18,142 bases of DNA from Firmicutes bacterium UBA2116 (GTDB lineage: Bacteria > Bacillota > Clostridia > Tissierellales > Sedimentibacteraceae): positions 1 to 18,142 of the forward strand of contig DCYG01000029.1 of the NCBI GenBank assembly GCA_002331025.1. Reading direction: 5' to 3'. The position numbers and the translations under genes are program-made. The notes beneath the pieces were generated by a model, which had not been told where the DNA came from, did no database searches, and was given only the letters and a program-made list of their open reading frames with translations. Below, one piece after another: positions 1 to 7,800 of this stretch (position 1 is the first letter of the stretch; each line of letters starts with the position of its first letter).

Positions 1-44
1 GATACTTGGTGGGAAACTGCCTGGGAAAGTAGGACGTCGCCGAG
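1..44 (+). rRNA. rrf: 5S ribosomal RNA, 3' end only (partial)
   Basis: The window opens inside a 5S rRNA. The run around 5-30 (CTTGGTGGGAAACTGCCTGG) and the following GAAAGTAGGACGTCGCC are the conserved loop E/helix IV-V end of bacterial 5S rRNA. The 5' part lies outside the window, so the exact mature 3' end, normally fixed by pairing with the 5' end, is approximate. A terminator follows directly, so this is most likely the last gene of an rRNA operon. Confidence 0.88.
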
Positions 45-47
45 TTG

Positions 48-76
48 AAAAAACAGCTGATATCAGCTGTTTTTTT
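48..76 (+). terminator. Bidirectional intrinsic terminator after 5S rRNA
   Basis: CAGCTG (54-59), loop ATAT, CAGCTG (64-69) is extended by six A-T pairs (48-53 with 70-75). A run of seven T (70-76) follows on the plus strand and six A precede it, so the same hairpin can end transcription from the rRNA operon and from the convergent lipoprotein gene on the minus strand. Confidence 0.85.
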
Positions 77-95
77 ATGCCCTTATTTATCATAT

Positions 96-1103
96 TTAAT
101 CTTTTATAATCTCACCTACATTTACAATATAAAACTGTTCTGAGCCTGTTTTGACGGAAATAACTTTATTGTTCCGTGTTTTTTCTAATTCTTCGATGGT
201 AAAGGTGCTTGGCTGAATATAGACATTTACGCTTCCCGTATCATCTTCAAGCTTTGCAGATAAATAATCTTTCTTATCGAGATTGACAAACATATTAGTA
301 AAGGAACTTAATCCTTCGGAGATAATCTTGGTCTCTTTTATATCTTTAAGCCGGCTTTCTGTAAGATAATAAGTGACATCATTCGGCAACTGCATTTTAA
401 GCATTTCTTCTATAGTAACTTCGGTATAATCAGCTCCCATCTCTTCTATATTAGTTAACCAAAAATACCTTTCCGACTCCCTCATTCTTTCATTGCTGCC
501 CGGATTGGCAATTACTATTCTGGTATTAAGTCCGTAGTTTTCATCGTCAGCAGGATAATATGAAATTTGAAAGCTTGCATCACCGATACGCCTGTACCAG
601 GTAATCCTATATTCAGAAAGGGATTTTTCAGGAGAATAATCCACAAAATCGTTAAAAATCACCTCCGAATAATCGGAATTGCTGTAAAAAGTTAATGCTA
701 AATCAAATATTTCAAAAAATTCGTCTCTGTTTATAAATTTATCACGGGGAGAATCAAGGGAAACGTAGGACATTATAATATGCCGCATATTTTCAGACTG
801 CTCTAAATCTACGAGCAAAAAAGGCAATTTAGAAAATTGTTCTAAATCCTTCTTAAGAAGATAAACTGCATGCCCATCTCTGAAAGAATCCTGGCTGTCG
901 ATTTTCCATTCAAGCGATTTTTGGGAAATAATTGCTTCAACATCATTACTGTCAAGGGGTAAATCGTACCTGTAGTCATTCATGCTTTTCAATATATCCT
1001 CGTTGTTTGTGATACTGTCATTGTTTTCATTTGTACATGAGCTTAGAGTTACCATAATAGACAACAATGTAATTGTAATTATAAATAAATGTTTTCTTTT
1101 CAT
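96..1103 (-). CDS. Putative lipoprotein of unknown function (335 aa)
   Basis: I do not recognise a family. The start is the ATG at 1103, preceded by GGGAGG at 5 nt. A longer reading from the GTG at 1115 would place the start inside that ribosome site and is rejected. The N-terminus is a type II signal peptide: MKRK, a hydrophobic stretch, then lipobox LSSC with C23 as the predicted lipidated residue, followed by an Asn/Asp/Glu-rich linker. The mature protein should be anchored on the outer face of the cytoplasmic membrane. The rest is acidic and mixed in character, with no further membrane segment. The last ~60 residues contain a DDTGSVNVYI stretch suggesting a beta-rich, possibly OB-like fold; this is only a guess. 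It is a single gene between an rRNA operon end and the divergent arc genes, with its own promoter candidate. Confidence 0.8.
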   Translation of the reverse strand: MKRKHLFIITITLLSIMVTLSSCTNENNDSITNNEDILKSMNDYRYDLPLDSNDVEAIISQKSLEWKIDSQDSFRDGHAVYLLKKDLEQFSKLPFLLVDLEQSENMRHIIMSYVSLDSPRDKFINRDEFFEIFDLALTFYSNSDYSEVIFNDFVDYSPEKSLSEYRITWYRRIGDASFQISYYPADDENYGLNTRIVIANPGSNERMRESERYFWLTNIEEMGADYTEVTIEEMLKMQLPNDVTYYLTESRLKDIKETKIISEGLSSFTNMFVNLDKKDYLSAKLEDDTGSVNVYIQPSTFTIEELEKTRNNKVISVKTGSEQFYIVNVGEIIKD

Positions 1104-1144
1104 AAAACCTCCCACATTATTCCTCTTTTTTTATACTTTATAAT

Positions 1145-1172
1145 ATTTTACAATAAAACAAATATATTTCAA
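1145..1172 (-). promoter_or_regulatory. Candidate sigma-A promoter of the lipoprotein gene
   Basis: On the minus strand, TTGAAA (1172-1167), a 16-bp spacer and TAAAAT (1150-1145) fit a sigma-A promoter. Transcription would start near 1138, giving a ~35-nt leader before the ATG at 1103. In such AT-rich DNA chance matches are common. Confidence 0.45.
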
Positions 1173-1222
1173 AGCATAATATAATTGAGATGTAACTCAC
1201 TGCTATAGATGTCTATTAAGGT

Positions 1223-1240
1223 ATATACAAAATTGTATAT
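1223..1240. promoter_or_regulatory. Operator-like inverted repeat in the divergent region
   Basis: ATATACAA-AA-TTGTATAT is a perfect 8-bp inverted repeat with a 2-bp centre. It lies between the divergent lipoprotein and arc promoters, 35 bp upstream of the proposed arcA -35 element. The geometry suits a dimeric regulator, but I cannot match it to a known box such as ArgR, and it could be chance in AT-rich DNA. Confidence 0.3.
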
Positions 1241-1275
1241 TTATTTATCAATTTCATATTTATTTAAAATTATCC

Positions 1276-1304
1276 TTGACAATAAAAATAATTTTTAATA
1301 AAAT
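1276..1304 (+). promoter_or_regulatory. Probable sigma-A promoter of arcABC
   Basis: TTGACA (1276-1281), a 17-bp spacer and TAAAAT (1299-1304) fit the consensus well. A second TATAAT lies at 1304-1309. The start would be near 1311, leaving a ~180-nt untranslated leader before arcA. Confidence 0.6.
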
Positions 1305-1310
1305 ATAATT

Positions 1311-1491
1311 AGATAAAATTGACAGTATAAACTTACTTACAATTAATATTTTACTTTTCATTTAGTCGTACTTACATCAGGGTAGACGACTTACTTACCT
1401 ACATTACTTCTTAGAAAATGCATAAATTAAAGGTCGAGCATGTCGTCAGCATAAAGAAATCGTTGTCAAATAATATAATGGTGGTGATGTT
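1311..1491 (+). promoter_or_regulatory. Long arcA 5' leader with possible alternative helices
   Basis: This stretch holds no gene. It contains two copies of ACTTACTTAC (1331-1340, 1389-1398). GACGAC/ACGAC at 1385-1390 can pair either with the upstream GTCGT (1365-1369) or with the downstream GTCGTC (1442-1447). A sequence like TTGACA at 1319-1324 might be a second weak promoter. The arcA ribosome site GGTGGTG lies at 1480-1486. No known riboswitch is recognised. Confidence 0.3.
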
Positions 1492-2715
1492 TTGAGCAGT
1501 TCATCTATTAATGTTTATTCGGAAATAGGAAGATTAAAAAAGGTTTTGTTGCATAGACCCGGAAGAGAGTTAGAGAATTTAATGCCCGAATATCTTGAAA
1601 GGTTACTTTTTGATGATATTCCTTACTTGAAAAAAGCGCAGGAGGAGCATGATTTTTTTGCTGATATCTTCAGGTCAATGAATATAGAAACTGTATATTT
1701 GGAAGATTTAGTTGCAGATTCATTAGCAAATGAAGATATTAAGAATCAATTTATCGACGAATATATAGAAGAAGCAGATATTAAAGAAAGAAGAGAGTCA
1801 AGGATATTAAAAGAATTTTTCTTGTCATTTAAGAGCAATAAAGAAATGGTCGTTAAAATGATGGAAGGTATACGAAAATCAGAAATTAATGATTACAGAG
1901 GACCGAGGTTAGCAGACTATTTAAGCAACCAATATCCTTTCATAATTGATCCCATGCCTAATTTATATTTTACCAGAGATCCCTTTGCAACAGTGGGAAA
2001 AGGTGTTACCATTCATAAAATGTTTACTGTAACAAGAAACAGAGAAACCTTGTTTGCAAAATATATTTTTAATTGTAATCCAAAATATAAAGAAACTAAA
2101 TTGTATTATGACAGATGTGAAAAAGCTTCCCTTGAAGGTGGAGATATTTTAGTATTAAACAGTGAGGTAGTTGCGGTCGGCATATCTCAAAGAACTAATC
2201 CTAACGCTATAGAAAAATTTGCAAGCTTGCTGCTTACAGAAGATACTGCATTTAAGAAAGTATTGGCTGTTGACATACCTAAGACGAGAGCATTTATGCA
2301 CTTAGACACCGTATTTACTATGGTTGACTATGACAAATTCACAATTCATCCCAACATAAAGTCAGATATAAATGTATATGTTCTTCAAAGAGATATTGAA
2401 GGAAAAATTAGCATAACAGAAGAAAAAGGCACCTTAGAAGATATTTTGAAAAAGGAGCTTCATTTAGATAACGTAAAATTAATTAAATGCGGAGGGAACA
2501 GTGTTATAGATGCTGCAAGAGAACAATGGAATGATGGTTCAAATACATTGTGTATTGCTCCCGGAGAAGTCATTGTATATTCAAGGAACTATGTGACAAA
2601 TGAAATTTTACAGCAGGAAGGCATTAAGGTTCACACCATGCCAAGCTCTGAATTATCAAGAGGCAGAGGTGGACCAAGGTGTATGAGCATGCCTTTAATA
2701 AGGGAAAACTTATAA
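1492..2715 (+). CDS. arcA: Arginine deiminase
   Basis: First enzyme of the arginine deiminase pathway: L-arginine + water to L-citrulline + ammonia, in the cytoplasm. The length (407 aa) is normal. The catalytic set known from arginine deiminases is complete and in order: D163 in FTRDP (160-164), E215 in EGGD, H270 and D272 in the HLD motif, and the nucleophile C397 in the RGGPRC segment near the C-terminus. The start is TTG at 1492, placed by GGTGGTG just upstream; the nearer ATG at 1487 runs into a stop after two codons. It begins the arcA-arcB-arcC set. The 134-nt gap to arcB has no clear terminator, so co-transcription is likely. An unusual start codon and a long leader suggest controlled expression. 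Confidence 0.97.
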   Translation: MSSSSINVYSEIGRLKKVLLHRPGRELENLMPEYLERLLFDDIPYLKKAQEEHDFFADIFRSMNIETVYLEDLVADSLANEDIKNQFIDEYIEEADIKERRESRILKEFFLSFKSNKEMVVKMMEGIRKSEINDYRGPRLADYLSNQYPFIIDPMPNLYFTRDPFATVGKGVTIHKMFTVTRNRETLFAKYIFNCNPKYKETKLYYDRCEKASLEGGDILVLNSEVVAVGISQRTNPNAIEKFASLLLTEDTAFKKVLAVDIPKTRAFMHLDTVFTMVDYDKFTIHPNIKSDINVYVLQRDIEGKISITEEKGTLEDILKKELHLDNVKLIKCGGNSVIDAAREQWNDGSNTLCIAPGEVIVYSRNYVTNEILQQEGIKVHTMPSSELSRGRGGPRCMSMPLIRENL

Positions 2716-2849
2716 CTTTTTTTAAATATTTATAAATTTTTATTGCACGCTGAACAATTGTGTGTTAACATAATTAATTATACAATAAAAGTAATATTTA
2801 AACACACTGCAATTATTTTATGTATTTTATATTTGATTTGGAGGTAATT

Positions 2850-3845
2850 ATGGCAGTAAATTTGAAAGGAAAAAGTTTTTTAACATTAATGGATTTTACA
2901 ACTGAAGAAATCCGATACTTATTAGACTTATCGCATGATTTAAAGGCAAAGAAACGTTCAGGAGATTCTAATTATTTGCTGAAGGGAAAAAACATTGTTC
3001 TGTTGTTTGAAAAAACATCAACAAGAACAAGATGTGCTTTTGAAGTGGCTGCGCTGGATGAAGGAGCTCACGTAACGTTCCTGGATTCCTCAAGCTCTCA
3101 AATGGGTAAAAAAGAATCATTGGAAGATACCGCAAAGGTATTAGGAAGATTTTATGACGGTATTGAATACAGAGGATATAAACAAGAAGCAGTTGAACAG
3201 CTGGCTAAATATTCAGGTATTCCTGTTTGGAACGGATTAACAGATGTGGATCATCCCACTCAAATACTTGCGGACTTGTTGACTATAGAAGAACATATAT
3301 CAAAGCCGTTAAATAAGGTCAAGGTTGTATTTGCCGGAGATATCAGAAATAATATGTCATATGCGTGGATGTACGGATGTGCTAAGATGGGAATGCATTA
3401 TGTGGCTTATGGACCTAAGGAGCTTAGTGATCAATTGGATAAGGAAGTGCTTGAAAGAGTATATAAGGTGGCAGCCTTTACCGGAGGCAATATAGAAATA
3501 TCCGATAATCCTGAATGCCTAAAGGGAGCAGATGTAATTTATACTGATATATGGGCATCAATGGGTGAAGAAGCTCAGATTCCCGAAAGAGTTAAAATGC
3601 TTACGCCATTCAAAGTTACTATGGATTTATTAAAAGCAACAGAGAACGATGATGTAATATTTATGCATTGTCTGCCTTCATTCCATGATTTTGAAACAAA
3701 ACTGGCTAGAGAACAAATGGAACTTGGCTATGATATAAGAGAAGTGACAGATGACGTATTCAGAAGCAGACACTCAGTTGTTTTTGATGAAGCAGAAAAC
3801 CGTCTTCACACAATTAAAGCAGTAATAGTTGCAACAATAGCTTAA
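2850..3845 (+). CDS. arcB: Ornithine carbamoyltransferase, catabolic by context
   Basis: Second pathway step: citrulline + phosphate to ornithine + carbamoyl phosphate, the reverse of the biosynthetic direction. Family motifs are intact in the 331-residue protein: carbamoyl-phosphate loop STRTR (57-61), HPTQ (135-138), the ornithine loop with DIW and SMG (233-239), and HCLPS (273-277) with C274. The start is the ATG at 2850, preceded by TTGGAGG at 6 nt; the in-frame ATG at 2820 has no ribosome site and would add ten unrelated residues. Sequence alone does not separate catabolic from anabolic enzymes, but its place between the deiminase and carbamate kinase does. It is followed 30 nt later by arcC. 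Confidence 0.96.
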   Translation: MAVNLKGKSFLTLMDFTTEEIRYLLDLSHDLKAKKRSGDSNYLLKGKNIVLLFEKTSTRTRCAFEVAALDEGAHVTFLDSSSSQMGKKESLEDTAKVLGRFYDGIEYRGYKQEAVEQLAKYSGIPVWNGLTDVDHPTQILADLLTIEEHISKPLNKVKVVFAGDIRNNMSYAWMYGCAKMGMHYVAYGPKELSDQLDKEVLERVYKVAAFTGGNIEISDNPECLKGADVIYTDIWASMGEEAQIPERVKMLTPFKVTMDLLKATENDDVIFMHCLPSFHDFETKLAREQMELGYDIREVTDDVFRSRHSVVFDEAENRLHTIKAVIVATIA

Positions 3846-3875
3846 AGTCAAGACATTATTTTAGAGAGGGATATA

Positions 3876-4826
3876 ATGGATAAAATTATTAAAGTAGTTA
3901 TTGCATTAGGCGGTAATGCCTTAGAAGATAAAAGCATGCCGTCAACAGCTGAAGCTCAATTGGAGGTTGTAAAAAGAACCTGTGAGTATCTTGCAGAGAT
4001 TAGCTGTACCGGCTATGAAATAGCCATAGTCCATGGAAATGGTCCGCAGGTCGGCAGATTATTATTAGCATCTGAAACTGCAAAGGACGTAACACCGTCA
4101 ATGCCGTTCGATGTATGCGGAGCAATGACTCAGGGATATATAGGTTATCACATACAGCAAGGATTAAAATATGCATTGGCTAAGAGAAACAGAATACTTC
4201 CGGTTGTAACTGTTGTGACACAGGTAGTTGTAAATAAAAATGATCAAGCCTTTAATAATCCTACAAAGCCCATAGGAATGTTCTATACAGAAGAGGAAGC
4301 TAAAAGAATAACCGAGGAAAAAGGTTATATTATGAAAGAAGATGCAGGCAGAGGATGGAGAAGAGTTGTACCGTCACCTATGCCTGAAAGGATAATAGAA
4401 GTTGATACTATTAAAAGATTGTGGGATTCTACTATAGCAATTGCTTGCGGAGGCGGGGGAATACCCGTGGTTGAAAATGAAGATGGATCAGTTGAAGGAA
4501 TTGCTGCAGTAATTGATAAGGATTTAGCGGCAGAAAAACTTGCTGAGGACATTGGTGCAGATATACTAATGATTCTTACGGAGGTTGAAAAAGTGTCTGT
4601 TAACTTTAAAAAACCAAATCAACAGGATTTATCTTTCATGACTGTAAAAGAAGCGGAAAGATACATGGAAGAAGGTCATTTTGCACCGGGCAGCATGCTC
4701 CCAAAGGTGATGGCTGCTGTTAAATTTGTAAAATCACATCCGGAAAGAAAATCTATAATAACATCATTGTATAAATCAATGGATGCTTTAAACGGTTTAA
4801 CCGGTACTGTAATTCAGGATAATTAA
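3876..4826 (+). CDS. arcC: Carbamate kinase
   Basis: Last step of the pathway: carbamoyl phosphate + ADP to ATP + carbamate, which decays to CO2 and ammonia; this is the energy-yielding reaction. The 316 residues match the amino-acid-kinase fold family: ALGGNAL at the N-terminus (10-16), VHGNGPQVG (52-60), the SPMPERIIE segment near 167-175, the GGGGIPV loop (192-198) and a VIDKDLAAEKLA stretch for nucleotide binding. The start at ATG 3876 follows GAGAGGGA. The gene closes the arc group and ends at a strong bidirectional terminator. No arginine/ornithine antiporter (arcD) follows, so transport must be encoded elsewhere. Confidence 0.97.
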   Translation: MDKIIKVVIALGGNALEDKSMPSTAEAQLEVVKRTCEYLAEISCTGYEIAIVHGNGPQVGRLLLASETAKDVTPSMPFDVCGAMTQGYIGYHIQQGLKYALAKRNRILPVVTVVTQVVVNKNDQAFNNPTKPIGMFYTEEEAKRITEEKGYIMKEDAGRGWRRVVPSPMPERIIEVDTIKRLWDSTIAIACGGGGIPVVENEDGSVEGIAAVIDKDLAAEKLAEDIGADILMILTEVEKVSVNFKKPNQQDLSFMTVKEAERYMEEGHFAPGSMLPKVMAAVKFVKSHPERKSIITSLYKSMDALNGLTGTVIQDN

Positions 4827-4850
4827 TACTAATTATGATATCTTACAAAA

Positions 4851-4881
4851 AAATAAAACATTCTTAGCGAATGTTTTATTT
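4851..4881. terminator. Bidirectional terminator between arcC and the activase gene
   Basis: AAATAAAACATTC (4851-4863) pairs perfectly with GAATGTTTTATTT (4869-4881) around the loop TTAGC. The arms are A-rich on one side and T-rich on the other, with further T to 4885. It can end arc transcription on the plus strand and the convergent gene on the minus strand. Confidence 0.85.
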
Positions 4882-4887
4882 TTTTAC

Positions 4888-7800
4888 TTATATTTCCTGT
4901 TCACTTATGTTCATCTCATATGAAATATTTGCGTCTTCTTCTATTTCCCTTAGGCTTATGGATGAGTTTTCCTCATTTTGGCGCATATTTCTTACTGCAT
5001 TCGTCAGCATAAGCTTGATTCTGTTAATTTGATTAACCTCGCTTATACCTGCATCGTAGTCAATAGGAACTATATTTGACATTGGATATGCATCCTTTAA
5101 CTTTTTAATCATGCCCTTGCCCGTAATGTGGTTAGGCAAACAAGCAAATGGCTGCAAGCATAAAATGTTATTAACTCCGCTGTCCAAAAGCTCAATCATT
5201 TCGGCTGTTAAAAACCATCCTTCTCCGGATTGGTTTGCTAATGATAAGAACTTTTGTGCTTTATGTGCAAGTTCCAAAATATTTGAAGGTGTTAAAAATC
5301 TTTTGGAATTTTTAAAAGCATCAACACTGGGCTTTTTATATTTATCAATTATTTTTACTATTGTAGCACTGATGAATTTGTCTTTTTTACTTCCGGTTAA
5401 CAATTCATCATATTTTATAACACCATTAAGTGTAGTATATGAGAAGAAATCTAATAAATCCGGCACTACAACTTCTGCCCCCTCTTCTTCCAATAATGAA
5501 AATACATCATTGTTTGCATTGGGATGGAATTTAACGAGTATTTCCCCCACTATACCAACCTTTGGCTTAACTATACCGTCGTTTAATTCAATGTTATCAA
5601 AATCATTAACTATATTATTTATAAGATTTCTGAACTTTTTATATCCTCCTGATTCAATGACATTATAGCTTGCCTGAACCCATTTTTTATACATTTCATC
5701 TACGGAACCTTTTATCTTTTCATAAGGTCTTGTTCTGTAGGTTGTACGCATCAGAGTATCCCCTATAACCATGGATATGGCTAATCTGTGTAAAAAGGAT
5801 GCTGTTAATTTGAAGCCTGAATGTTTTTCAAGACCAACTAAGTTAAAGGATATAACAGGTATATGTCCATATCCCAAATCCTTCAATGCCTTCCTGATAA
5901 ATCCGATATAATTGGTAGCACGGCAGCCTCCGCCGGTCTGAGAAATCATCAAGGATACATTATTTAAATCGTATTTGCCTGATTCCAATGCGTTTATAAG
6001 CTGGCCTATTACAATAATAGAAGGATAGCAGGCATCGTTATTTACAACTCTCAACCCTGCATCAACTGCCTTTTTATCAACTGCAGGTAATACCACCATT
6101 TTGTATCCTGTGAAATTAGCCGCCGTTTCTATAAATTGAAAATGAATTGGGGACATTTGAGGAACTAAAATTGTGTGCTTCTTCTTCATTTCTTTAGTAA
6201 ATTCAATTTTTTCAAAGCTGCTTGGTCTTTTTATATGAACAATTCCGGTTCTGTCCCTTTCTTCTATGGAAGCAAGAAGTGAGCGTATACGTATCCTTAT
6301 GGCTCCAAGGTTTGTTATTTCATCAATTTTAATTACAGTATATATTTTATTATTTTTTGTAAGTATTTCATTAACTTGGTCTGTAGTTACAGCATCAAGC
6401 CCGCAGCCGAAGGAATTAAGCTGGACAAGTTCAAGGTAATCAGTATTTGAAACATATGTTGCAGCTGAATATAACCTTGTATGGTATGACCACTGGTCGA
6501 TTACTCTTAAAGGTCTTTCAATCTGTGCTTTTTCCAATGAATCCTCTGATAACACTACAATTCCGTAGCCCTCTATCATTTCGGGTATACCATGATTAAT
6601 TTCAGGGTCTACATGATATGGTCTGCCTGCCAGCACTATTCCCTTTTTATTGTTTTTCTTAATATATTCAATAGCTCTTAATCCTTCTTTTTTAACATCA
6701 TCCTTATAATTTAACAATTCATCATATGCCTTATTTACTGCATTATTAATTTCTTCATATGCTAAATCTTCAGATGCACCGATTTCCCTATAGAGCTTCT
6801 GTATTAATCTTTCCCTGTCATTTAAATTAAGAAAAGGCTTGTAAAATTTAATATTACTTAAATCAATATTTGCTTCTATAGATTCAGGATAAGAAACAAC
6901 GACTGGGCAATTATAGTGATTACCGGCATTTTCATCTTCCTTTATGTTGTATGAAATACAAGGATAGAATATTTTAGGAACCTTCTTGTTTAACAAATCT
7001 ACTATGTGCCCGTGCGCTATTTTACCCGGATAACATACAGACTCTGAAGGTATTGTACCCATTCCAAGCTCGTATATTTTTTTGCTGGACATGCCTGAAA
7101 GAACGACTCTATATCCTAACTCGTTAAAAAATGTAAACCAGAAAGGATAATCCTCGTACATATTCAATACTCTCGGTATGCCGATTAAACCTCTTTTTGC
7201 ATCTTTTACAGAAAGCGGCTTATAGTCAAATACCCGTTTATATTTATATTTGTAAAGATTAGGCAATGGCTCTTTCTTTTCTACATGGATATATTTTTCA
7301 GCACCGCGCTCGCACCTGTTTCCTGATACGAAGTATCTTCCGTCTGAAAATTTATTGATGGTCAATAGGCAATTATTGGTGCAGAGTCCGCAACGTTCCA
7401 TGGAAGTATCAAAAGAAAAATTATCAAGCTGATCAATGCTCACAAATGTACTTTCTTTTTCTCCGTCATATTGATTTTGTGCTATTATGGCTGCTCCGAA
7501 TGCACCCATAATCCCTGCAATGTCAGGTCTTACCACCTCTCTGCCGGTTATCAGTTCGAAAGCTCTTAACACAGAATTGTTGTAGAAAGTACCTCCCTGA
7601 ACAACAACCTTTTCTCCTAATGAATCAAGAGACTTTAATCGTATTACTTTAAATAAAGCATTTTTTATTACGGAATAGGATATGCCCGCAGAAATATCGC
7701 TTAATGTAGCTCCTTCCCTTTGTGCCTGTTTAACCTTTGAATTCATAAATACGGTACATCTCGTTCCCAGATCAACAGGATTTTTAGAAAAAATAGCTTC

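Noticed and set aside
1405..1436. ArgR box upstream of arcA (TGCATAAATT region)
   Set aside because: The match to the ARG-box palindrome is too weak and lacks a symmetric half-site.
2743..2771. Internal promoter before arcB (TTGCAC, 17 bp, TAACAT)
   Set aside because: Both hexamers are poor matches; chance is likely in such AT-rich DNA, and co-transcription with arcA explains arcB.
2820..2849. Ten-residue extension of arcB from ATG 2820
   Set aside because: No ribosome site upstream, whereas TTGGAGG fits the ATG at 2850, which gives a normal family N-terminus.
5111..5668. 185-codon open frame on the plus strand inside the activase gene
   Set aside because: It lies antisense to a well-supported Fe-S protein, has no ribosome site or family resemblance, and is a shadow of the minus-strand codons.
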